Source: JBAYZQ01 sp041672385 (GTDB lineage Bacteria > Spirochaetota > Spirochaetia > Sphaerochaetales > Sphaerochaetaceae). From it: a stretch of 5,900 bases of DNA. Location of the stretch: assembly GCA_041672385.1 (NCBI GenBank), contig JBAYZQ010000142.1:1-5900 (forward strand). The letters are read 5' to 3'. Both the position numbers and the translations under genes were made by a program. Position 1 is the stretch's first letter. Each line of letters opens with the position of its first letter. This document shows positions 1 through 5,863 of this stretch, one piece after another. The notes beneath the pieces were generated by a model that was given only the letters and a program-made list of their open reading frames with translations, had not been told where the DNA came from and made no database searches.

Positions 1-207
1 AGCTAAAACAGCAAATGCAATTGCAACAACCATTGTTATTTTTGAAATCACTTTATTTGTTTGACCACCGAAAGCTGAATTTGAATCAGTTCCACCGAAA
101 AAATTACCCATTCCGCTATCATCGTCACTTTGAATTGAAACCAAGAAAATCAAAACAACACAAACAATTAAAAACAGCACTAATAAAATTACACTTAAAA
201 TTGACAT
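1..207 (-). CDS. secG: Preprotein translocase subunit SecG (3' end outside the window)
   Basis: SecG is the small membrane subunit of the SecYEG channel and assists SecA-driven export across the inner membrane. The 69 codons visible begin MSILSVILLVLFLIVCVVLI. They show a first transmembrane helix (about residues 3-24), then the polar Gly/Ser-rich cytoplasmic loop typical of SecG (residues 27-54, with the GNFFGG and SNSAFGGQTNKV segments), then the start of a second hydrophobic helix (from about residue 57) that runs off the window edge. The ATG at 207 has a GGAG Shine-Dalgarno (215-218) seven nucleotides upstream, lying inside the tpiA stop region. Only 4 nt separate it from tpiA, so it is almost certainly co-transcribed and probably translationally coupled. 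Identification rests on topology, the conserved loop and the neighbours. The missing C-terminus should be short, because bacterial SecG is often about 70-130 residues. Confidence 0.87.
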   Translation of the reverse strand, partial: MSILSVILLVLFLIVCVVLIFLVSIQSDDDSGMGNFFGGTDSNSAFGGQTNKVISKITMVVAIAFAVLA

Positions 208-211
208 CCTT

Positions 212-970
212 TTACTCCACGTTTCCACATTTTACGATTGGAAGAAAATTTTCTACTGAAAGACTTGCACCACCAACCAGAGCCCCATCAATATGCTCAA
301 AGGATAAAAGTTCCTTTACATTACTAGGCTTCACTGAACCACCATACTGAATTATTGTCTCTTTTGCAACAGTTTTACCGAATAATTTTTGAACAAGACT
401 TCTAATAAAGCCATGTGCATTATTAGCATCTTCTCCTGTAGCAGTAACACCTGTCCCAATTGCCCAAATAGGTTCATAAGCAATTGTAATATGAGCCATG
501 TCTTCTGCAGTAAGATTCTTCAATCCAACAGTGATTTGTCTAGTAAGGACTTCTTCAAGTTTTCCAGATTTTCTCTGTTCTAAAGTTTCTCCAACACATA
601 AAACAACATCCATTGAATATTTTAAAGCAAGTTTTACTTTTGAATTAACTATTTCATCTGTCTCACCGTAGTAAGTTCTTCTTTCACTATGGCCTAAAAT
701 TACATCATTTACTCCAAGGTCTTTTAGCATAGCTGGAGCAACTTCTCCAGTATAAGCTCCCTTCTCATGATCACTCATGTTCTGAGCTGCTACGATGATA
801 GAAGAGCCTTCCACAGCTTTAAGCACAGCAGGAAGATCCACATAAGGTGGTGCAATCATTACCTTGGTATCAACGCCTTTTACAGCCTTAGCAAGGGCTC
901 CTGCTAAAGTAGCACCTTCACTAGGTGTCATATTCATTTTCCAATTTCCAGCAATATACGGTTTTCTCAT
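212..970 (-). CDS. tpiA: Triosephosphate isomerase
   Basis: This cytoplasmic glycolytic enzyme interconverts dihydroxyacetone phosphate and glyceraldehyde 3-phosphate. The 252-residue protein has the usual full length and a complete active site: the substrate-binding GNWKMN motif (residues 8-13, Asn9 and Lys11), the electrophilic His94 in ILGHSERR, the catalytic base Glu166 in AYEPIWAIGTG with the mobile loop 6 following it, and the phosphate-binding glycines in YGGSV (209-213) and LVGGASL (231-237). The ATG at 970 is preceded by GGAGAA (976-981), which lies inside the end of pgk. Only one nucleotide separates the pgk stop from this start, which implies translational coupling. The gene sits third in the gap-pgk-tpiA-secG operon and its reaction supplies the substrate of the gap product. 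I see no missing residue or frameshift. Confidence 0.98.
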   Translation of the reverse strand: MRKPYIAGNWKMNMTPSEGATLAGALAKAVKGVDTKVMIAPPYVDLPAVLKAVEGSSIIVAAQNMSDHEKGAYTGEVAPAMLKDLGVNDVILGHSERRTYYGETDEIVNSKVKLALKYSMDVVLCVGETLEQRKSGKLEEVLTRQITVGLKNLTAEDMAHITIAYEPIWAIGTGVTATGEDANNAHGFIRSLVQKLFGKTVAKETIIQYGGSVKPSNVKELLSFEHIDGALVGGASLSVENFLPIVKCGNVE

Positions 971-971
971 T

Positions 972-2153
972 TTATTTCTCCAATGCCTTTATTCCAGGTA
1001 ATGTCTTTCCTTCTAAAAATTCCAAAGAAGCTCCACCACCAGTTGATACATGATCAATCTTATCAGCAAGATTAAATTTATTGACAGCTGCTACAGAGTC
1101 TCCTCCACCAACAACAGTTATCCCTTTGCAATCAGCAACTGCCTGAGCTACCTTTAAAGTACCATTTGCAAAAGCGTCAAATTCAAAAACACCCATTGGG
1201 CCATTCCAAACAATACTCTTTGCATCTTTTATAGCATCGACAATAATATCTACAGTCTTTGGGCCAATATCCATTCCCATAAGGTTTTCTGGAATATCTT
1301 GACCATCAATAAGTATAGGTTTACTGTCTTCTTTAAATTCTTCAGCACAAATATGATCAACAGGAAGAATTACATTAACATTTCTTTCTTTTGCAAGTTT
1401 AAGAAAATTCTTAGCTGTATCAAGGTAATCATCTTCTTCTAAACTCTTTCCAATAGTATGGCCTAAAGCTTTATCAAAAGTATAAGCCATTCCACCACCA
1501 ATTACAATTGTATTACAAGTTTTTGAAAGACTTTCAAGAACTGTAATCTTTGAAGATACTTTACTACCACCAATAATTGCTACAAAAGGCTTTTCTGGAT
1601 TTTCCAAAAGTGGTCCCATGAACTTAACTTCTTTCTCCATTAAAAATCCACCATAAGCTGGTAGAAAATGTGCAACACCTTCAGTAGAAGCATGGGCTCT
1701 ATGAGCAGTTCCAAAAGCATCATTTATATAAATTTGCCCGTAAGAAGCAAGTTTTTTAGCAAATTCAACATCATTTTTCTCTTCACCAGGATAAAACCTT
1801 AAGTTCTCAAGCAATAAAATTTCACCAGCTTTTAAGTTTTTAACTTGCTGGACAACTTCATCTCCAATAACATCATTTGCTTGAATTACAGGTTTACCCA
1901 AAAGTTTACTAAATTCAAGACCAACGGGTTTCATTGAAAAAGCAGGGTCTTTTTTACCTTTAGGTCTACCAAAATGACTCATAACAACAAGGCTAGTACC
2001 TTTTTGTTCAAGAATATATTTAATTGTTGGAAGGGCTTGAATAATTCTTGAAGCATCTGTCACCTTTCCATCTTTTACAGGAACATTAAAATCAACTCTG
2101 ATAAGTACTTTTTTACCTGTTAAATCAACATCTTTTACAGTTCTAATTTGCAT
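972..2153 (-). CDS. pgk: Phosphoglycerate kinase
   Basis: This enzyme transfers phosphate from 1,3-bisphosphoglycerate to ADP, the first ATP-forming step of glycolysis, in the cytoplasm. The 393-residue monomer has the normal bacterial length with both Rossmann-like lobes. The N-lobe shows the signature RVDFNVPVKDG (19-29), Arg36, SHFGRPKG (59-66), LRFYPGEEKND (118-128) and the basic patch HRAHAS (151-156) that binds the phosphoglycerate. The C-lobe shows GGSKVSSKI (195-203, nucleotide-site lysine), GGGMAYTF (219-226), WNGPMGVFE (316-324, with the nucleotide-ribose Glu324) and the Gly-rich GGGDS (349-353) and TGGGASLEFLEG (371-382). The ATG at 2153 has an AGAGGA Shine-Dalgarno (2158-2163) at a rather short 4-nt spacing. 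A perfect hairpin ends 5 nt upstream of that site and may affect pgk translation or separate gap and pgk transcript levels. No defect is visible. Confidence 0.98.
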   Translation of the reverse strand: MQIRTVKDVDLTGKKVLIRVDFNVPVKDGKVTDASRIIQALPTIKYILEQKGTSLVVMSHFGRPKGKKDPAFSMKPVGLEFSKLLGKPVIQANDVIGDEVVQQVKNLKAGEILLLENLRFYPGEEKNDVEFAKKLASYGQIYINDAFGTAHRAHASTEGVAHFLPAYGGFLMEKEVKFMGPLLENPEKPFVAIIGGSKVSSKITVLESLSKTCNTIVIGGGMAYTFDKALGHTIGKSLEEDDYLDTAKNFLKLAKERNVNVILPVDHICAEEFKEDSKPILIDGQDIPENLMGMDIGPKTVDIIVDAIKDAKSIVWNGPMGVFEFDAFANGTLKVAQAVADCKGITVVGGGDSVAAVNKFNLADKIDHVSTGGGASLEFLEGKTLPGIKALEK

Positions 2154-2168
2154 ATTTTCCTCTTTACA

Positions 2169-2196
2169 TTTCAGGCCTGAATTAACAGGCCTGAAA
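2169..2196 (-). promoter_or_regulatory. Perfect 11-bp hairpin between gap and pgk
   Basis: The arms 2169-2179 and 2186-2196 are exact reverse complements (TTTCAGGCCTG and CAGGCCTGAAA) around a 6-nt loop. Each arm contains the self-complementary octamer CAGGCCTG (2172-2179 and 2186-2193, 14 bp apart), so the site is also a tandem repeat of a palindrome. It is the GC-richest patch of the spacer. In the operon transcript it lies 17 nt after the gap stop codon and 5 nt before the pgk Shine-Dalgarno. No U-run follows it in the minus-strand direction, so it does not look like a normal intrinsic terminator. An mRNA-stability or processing element that lets gap be expressed above pgk, or a weak attenuator, are reasonable inferences. 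A protein-binding site is the alternative. Confidence 0.7.
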
Positions 2197-2212
2197 ATTA
2201 ATTTAAATAAAA

Positions 2213-3217
2213 TTATTTTGTAATCTTTTTAGCAAGGTCAACAACTCTTGTGGAATAACCCATTTCATTATCATACCAGCTTAAAAGCTTAAACATATTT
2301 GGACCCATTTTCATAGTTAAAAGTGAATCAAAAATAGAGGAGTGGTTGTTAGCAACAATATCTCTTGAAACAATAGGATCTGAAGTATACTCCATGATTC
2401 CCTTCATAGGGCCATCAGCAGCAGCTTTAACAGCAGCATTCATTTCTTCGACTGTACAATCCTTCTTTGTAATTACAACAAGGTCAACAATTGATCCTGT
2501 TGGTGTAGGGACACGCATTGCCATTCCATTAAGTTTACCTTCAAGTGAAGGAATTACTTTTGCAACTGCCTTAGCAGCACCAGTAGTGGTAGGAATAATA
2601 GAACAACCAGCTGATCTTGCACGACGTAAATCAGCATTAGGGCCATCAAGAACAACCTGATCATTTGTATATGAGTGAACAGTTGTCATTAAACCTCTTT
2701 CAATACCAAATGCATCATTAACAATCTTAGCAAGAGGTGCAAGACAGTTAGTTGTACATGAAGCGTTGGAAAATGCTACTTTACTGAAATCAATTTGATC
2801 ATCATTTACACCGCAAACAATTGTCTGATCAATCTCGTCTTTTGCAGGAACTGTAAGGATAACCTTTTTTGCACCAGCAACAACGTGATCTTTATAACCA
2901 CCTCTAGGACCTTCAGCTGTTCTAAATACACCAGTTGATTCAATAACTACATCAACTTTCAATTCTTTCCAAGGAAGTTCCTTTGGATTCCTAAGTTCAA
3001 AAACAGGAATAAGTTTTCCGTCAACTGTAATTCCTTTATCATCATAACTTACTTTTTTCTCATACACGCCATACGTTGAATCATATTTTAAAAGGTGAGC
3101 TAAAACCTCGTTGCTGGTTAAATCATTAATACCAACAATTTCAATATTCTTGTCTTCAAAAGCAATTTTAAAAACATTACGTCCGATTCTTCCAAATCCA
3201 TTAATAGCAATTCTCAT
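2213..3217 (-). CDS. gap: Glyceraldehyde-3-phosphate dehydrogenase, NAD-type
   Basis: This enzyme oxidises and phosphorylates glyceraldehyde 3-phosphate to 1,3-bisphosphoglycerate with NAD, as a cytoplasmic tetramer. The 334-residue protein is full length. The N-terminal Rossmann domain shows INGFGRIGR (5-13) and Asp32 in GINDLT, where an acidic residue binding the adenine ribose favours NAD over NADP. The catalytic domain has SNASCTTNCLAP with nucleophile Cys154, the base His181 in TTVHSYTND, the phosphate-binding region DLRRARSAG (196-204), and the C-terminal WYDNEMGYS (314-322). The segment LDGPN (190-194) keeps the proline typical of NAD enzymes. The ATG at 3217 has a strong GGAGGA Shine-Dalgarno (3225-3230) at 7 nt. 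It is the first gene of the operon, with a good promoter upstream. By eye it uses more G/C-ending codons than the hydrolase gene across the intergenic region, as expected for high expression. Confidence 0.98.
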   Translation of the reverse strand: MRIAINGFGRIGRNVFKIAFEDKNIEIVGINDLTSNEVLAHLLKYDSTYGVYEKKVSYDDKGITVDGKLIPVFELRNPKELPWKELKVDVVIESTGVFRTAEGPRGGYKDHVVAGAKKVILTVPAKDEIDQTIVCGVNDDQIDFSKVAFSNASCTTNCLAPLAKIVNDAFGIERGLMTTVHSYTNDQVVLDGPNADLRRARSAGCSIIPTTTGAAKAVAKVIPSLEGKLNGMAMRVPTPTGSIVDLVVITKKDCTVEEMNAAVKAAADGPMKGIMEYTSDPIVSRDIVANNHSSIFDSLLTMKMGPNMFKLLSWYDNEMGYSTRVVDLAKKITK

Positions 3218-3254
3218 CTGAAAATCCTCCGATAACTAAATTTCTTATGTTTAC

Positions 3255-3283
3255 AATATAACTAAGAAAAATAAAATATTCAA
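3255..3283 (-). promoter_or_regulatory. Predicted sigma70-type promoter of the gap-pgk-tpiA-secG operon
   Basis: Reading the minus strand, TTGAAT (3278-3283) and TATATT (3255-3260) stand 17 nt apart. This gives 4/6 and 5/6 matches to the -35 and -10 consensus at ideal spacing. Transcription would start near 3248 and leave a leader of about 30 nt that contains the strong gap Shine-Dalgarno. The call is by inspection, and AT-rich DNA gives chance matches, but the spacing and position are good. Confidence 0.6.
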
Positions 3284-3293
3284 GCAAAGCCCT

Positions 3294-3340
3294 AATATTT
3301 ACCCATTTTTATTAAATATTTTATTCTATATCGATAAAAT
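3294..3340. repeat. AT-only inverted repeats in the divergent gap / hydrolase intergenic region
   Basis: AATATTTA (3294-3301) and TAAATATT (3313-3320) form a perfect 8-bp inverted repeat with an 11-nt spacer, centred about 24 bp upstream of the gap -35 box. An overlapping second pair, ATTTTAT (3318-3324) and ATAAAAT (3334-3340), brackets a TATCGATA palindrome (3329-3336). Dyads here could be operators for the divergent promoters. Because the arms are all A/T in AT-rich DNA, chance is a real alternative. The rest of 3218-3445 holds a T8 run (3357-3364) and nothing else I recognise. Confidence 0.3.
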
Positions 3341-3394
3341 TTAATTGATTATGGACTTTTTTTTAAAATGTAAAAGGAAAGATAATAAAGCTTG

Positions 3395-3423
3395 TTTTCA
3401 TTTTTCTTTTTATGAAGTAAAAT
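3395..3423 (+). promoter_or_regulatory. Possible promoter of the GH2 hydrolase gene
   Basis: TTTTCA (3395-3400) and TAAAAT (3418-3423) are separated by 17 nt, with 4/6 and 5/6 matches to the sigma70 consensus. Transcription would start near 3430, giving a leader of only about 15 nt that just contains the AAGGAG ribosome-binding site (3435-3440). An overlapping TATACT (3425-3430) is an alternative -10 box but lacks a convincing -35 partner. This is weaker evidence than for the gap promoter. Confidence 0.35.
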
Positions 3424-3445
3424 TTATACTAAGTAAGGAGCAATT

Positions 3446-5788
3446 ATGTCTCGAAAACACTACAACATAAACTACAATTGGAATTTTCAAATTGCAAACA
3501 AAAAGGAAATTGTCAATTTACCACATAATATTAATGATATTCCACTAAATTACTTTAAACATAATGATATTCACAAAGAAGCCGTTTATTCGAAAGTAAT
3601 TGAAGTACCAGAAGACTTTTCGAGAGAAAATAACCTATACCTAACCTTTTACGGTATAGGCTCAAAAGCAACAATTTTTTGTAACGATATTCAAATATTT
3701 AAAAACTTTGGTGCTTATAATCAATTCTCAGTTGATTTGACAGACAATGCTTTAAACAAAAAAACCTTAAATATAGTGGTTAAAATTAGCAATTTTGAAG
3801 ATATAACAATTCCTCCCTTTGGTGGTAAAATGGATTATTTAACCTTTGGAGGAATTTATCGAAAAGTATCACTTGATTTACTTAACAAAAACCACATTGA
3901 AAATGAAAAGTTTGAAACTGACAGTTCAGGGAACTGTTTTTTTACTTGCTCAAACGATTACAAAGAAAAAGAAAATTTTAAATTTTTTATATCTGAAAAA
4001 AACTCAGGGGACAATCTTCAAATTTTTAATCAATCAATTAAAGGATCTCAAAGTATAAAATTTAAGTATTTAAAAGTAAAACTTTGGAGCTTAGAAAATC
4101 CAGTTCTTTATAAAGTTATCATAAAAAATAGTAAAGATGAAATAACAAAAATAATTGGTTTTAGACATTGTGAATTCAAACAAGATGGATTTTACCTAAA
4201 TGATAAAAAAATAAAACTTTTAGGATTAAATCGTCATCAAAGTTATCCTTATGTTGGATATGCAATGAGTGAAAATTTTCAAAAACAGGATGCTCTCATT
4301 TTAAAAAACAATGGCATTAATATAGTTAGAACTAGTCATTATCCTCAGGATCCTGAGTTTTTAAACACCTGTGATGAAATTGGGCTTTTAGTTTTTGAAG
4401 AAATCCCTGGATGGCAACATATTAATGAAGATCCTATCTGGCTTAGACGAACACAAGAAAATGTTCGACTAATGATACAAAGAGATTTTCATCATCCAAG
4501 TATAATCCTTTGGGGTGTAAGAATTAATGAAAGCCAAGATAACCATGAACTTTATTTAAATACAAACAAAATAGCCCATGAGATGGATAATACAAGACAA
4601 ACGGGGGGGGTAAGATATTTAACCCATAGTGAACTTCTAGAAGATGTCTACACTTTTAATGATTTTAGCCATCAAGGAAACAATCCTGGTTTGAGAGATC
4701 CTAAAAAGGTTACTAAAAATAAAAAAGCACCTTATTTAGTTAGTGAATACTGTGGCCATATGTTTCCTGTAAAACGTTTTGATAATGAAAGTAGACGAAT
4801 GGAATTTGGTCTTAGACATGCTAAAATACTCAACGATATGTACTTAAATGATAGAATTAGTGGTTGTATTGGATGGTGTTTTTTTGATTACAACACCCAT
4901 GATAATTTTGGAAATGGAGATTTAATTTGTTATCATGGAGTCGCTGATATGTTTCGAATTCCAAAATTTGCCTTTTATATCTACAAAGCTCAAAATTGTA
5001 ACAAGCCTTTTGTTGTTAGCGGCACTTTTTTTGATGCTGGAGACTTTTCTAAGTTTTATCAAACTCTCTATGTATTCTTTTCAAATACCGATAGTATTAA
5101 ACTTTATAGAAACCAAGAATATATGGGAGAATATTTTCCTGATTATAAGAATTACCCCGGATTAAAACATCCTCCAATAATTATTAAAAACCTTCTTGAA
5201 AATCGTTTGAAAAACCATGGATTTACTAAGAAAAAAGAAATAAAACTTTTAACAAAAATAATTGAAAAAGGAAGACTAAACAGTAATCCAGCTGTAATTC
5301 TAAAATATGCTCTACCACTTTCTATAGTTATGCTAAAACACAAACTTTCAATTAAGGAATTAACACAACTTGGAATGGAAGTATCAGATTTTGCCCCTCT
5401 TGAAAAACCAGATTGGACTATTGAAGGTATTATAAAAGGTGAAACTGTTTGCAAGCAAACTTTAAATGCCAACAATCCCCTTTCATTAGAAGTCTCTTCT
5501 ACCCAAACAGAGTTCTCACTCAAAGAATATGAAACTTTTCAAGTAGCGCAAGTTTCTGCAATTGCAATTTTTCCTGGATTTGATTTCCCTGTTCCTTATT
5601 GTTTTGAAGCCTTAGCTCTTGAGGCAACAGGATCCATAGAACTTTATGGGACTCCTAATTTAATAAGCCTCCAAGGTGGAACTACTGGAATATACATAAG
5701 AACAAATGGAAAAACAGGTGAAGGAAACTTAAAAATAAAGAGTTCAAGATTTCCAGAAAAAAATGTAAGGTTTACAGTAAAAGAATAA
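3446..5788 (+). CDS. Glycoside hydrolase family 2 protein, beta-galactosidase-like, cytoplasmic
   Basis: This is a retaining exo-glycosidase of family GH2. The 780 residues start at an ATG with AAGGAG (3435-3440) 5 nt upstream. There is no signal peptide, so it should act on imported oligosaccharides. The order is an N-terminal jelly-roll sugar-binding domain (about 1-145, ending in GGIYRKVSL), an Ig-like domain (about 150-240), and a TIM barrel (about 245-520). The barrel has LNRHQSYP (261-268), a full match to the first GH2 signature at 292-317 (NIVRTSHYP...DEIGLLVF), acid/base Glu362 in WGVRINES, nucleophile Glu434 in LVSEYCGHM, and GWCFFDYNTHDNFG (476-489). Two beta-rich C-terminal regions (about 540-600 and 655-780) follow, with a Lys-rich helical stretch between them. 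I recognise this subgroup (WGVRINES, RQTGGVR, FRIPKF) from gut bacteria and spirochaetes. I see no N-x-K motif of beta-glucuronidases, so galactosidase-like activity is more likely, but the substrate is unproven. The gene contains a G8 tract (4603-4610). Confidence 0.93.
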   Translation: MSRKHYNINYNWNFQIANKKEIVNLPHNINDIPLNYFKHNDIHKEAVYSKVIEVPEDFSRENNLYLTFYGIGSKATIFCNDIQIFKNFGAYNQFSVDLTDNALNKKTLNIVVKISNFEDITIPPFGGKMDYLTFGGIYRKVSLDLLNKNHIENEKFETDSSGNCFFTCSNDYKEKENFKFFISEKNSGDNLQIFNQSIKGSQSIKFKYLKVKLWSLENPVLYKVIIKNSKDEITKIIGFRHCEFKQDGFYLNDKKIKLLGLNRHQSYPYVGYAMSENFQKQDALILKNNGINIVRTSHYPQDPEFLNTCDEIGLLVFEEIPGWQHINEDPIWLRRTQENVRLMIQRDFHHPSIILWGVRINESQDNHELYLNTNKIAHEMDNTRQTGGVRYLTHSELLEDVYTFNDFSHQGNNPGLRDPKKVTKNKKAPYLVSEYCGHMFPVKRFDNESRRMEFGLRHAKILNDMYLNDRISGCIGWCFFDYNTHDNFGNGDLICYHGVADMFRIPKFAFYIYKAQNCNKPFVVSGTFFDAGDFSKFYQTLYVFFSNTDSIKLYRNQEYMGEYFPDYKNYPGLKHPPIIIKNLLENRLKNHGFTKKKEIKLLTKIIEKGRLNSNPAVILKYALPLSIVMLKHKLSIKELTQLGMEVSDFAPLEKPDWTIEGIIKGETVCKQTLNANNPLSLEVSSTQTEFSLKEYETFQVAQVSAIAIFPGFDFPVPYCFEALALEATGSIELYGTPNLISLQGGTTGIYIRTNGKTGEGNLKIKSSRFPEKNVRFTVKE
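4603..4610 (+). repeat. G8 homopolymeric tract inside the GH2 gene, candidate phase-variation switch
   Basis: Eight consecutive Gs encode the end of Thr386, Gly387, Gly388 and the start of Val389 (codons ACG GGG GGG GTA). The gene is otherwise very AT-rich. The tract lies between the codons for acid/base Glu362 and nucleophile Glu434. Loss of one G places TAA directly after codon 388. Gain of one G gives six further codons and then TAG, ending at about 394 residues. Both products lack the nucleophile and would be inactive. The window shows the in-frame (ON) length. The Gly-Gly itself appears conserved in the subgroup as I recall it, but the all-GGG codon choice is not required by the protein. 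Confidence 0.75.
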
Positions 5789-5802
5789 TTACTTTAAATA
5801 AT

Positions 5803-5847
5803 AATTTCCCAATTCTTTGAACTATATGTTTAATTAATTGAGAAATT
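5803..5847. terminator. Inverted repeat between convergent genes, possible bidirectional terminator
   Basis: AATTTCCCAATT (5803-5814) pairs with AATTGAGAAATT (5836-5847) over 12 bp with a single C-A mismatch, around a 21-nt loop. It lies 14 nt after the hydrolase stop codon and 16 nt from the stop codon of the convergent gene, where a shared terminator is expected. It is AT-rich with a long loop, and no T-run follows directly on either strand, so it is not a textbook intrinsic terminator. The T6 run at 5870-5875 is already inside the next gene (Lys-Lys codons). Confidence 0.35.
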
Positions 5848-5863
5848 GCATTTAAATCTTTGC

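Noticed and set aside
15..350. Plus-strand open frame of 111 codons across secG and the end of tpiA
   Set aside because: It is antisense to two well-supported genes, and its low-complexity basic peptide has no recognisable motif or ribosome-binding site. It is a shadow of coding sequence.
2346..2660. Plus-strand open frame of 104 codons inside gap
   Set aside because: It lies entirely antisense to the conserved catalytic domain of gap. The apparent hydrophobic peptide arises from reversed Ala/Gly/Val codons.
3357..3364. T8 run in the intergenic region as a terminator or a second switch tract
   Set aside because: No stem precedes it on either strand, and short A/T runs are expected in DNA of this composition. 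It lies more than 30 bp upstream of the proposed -35, so it is unlikely to change promoter spacing.
3412..3420. Two-codon mini-frame ATG AAG TAA upstream of the hydrolase
   Set aside because: It overlaps the proposed -10 element, so it would lie upstream of the predicted transcript start, and it has no Shine-Dalgarno. It is a chance occurrence.
5152..5523. Minus-strand open frame of 123 codons inside the hydrolase gene
   Set aside because: It is fully antisense to the hydrolase C-terminal region, shows no family motif and has no independent context.
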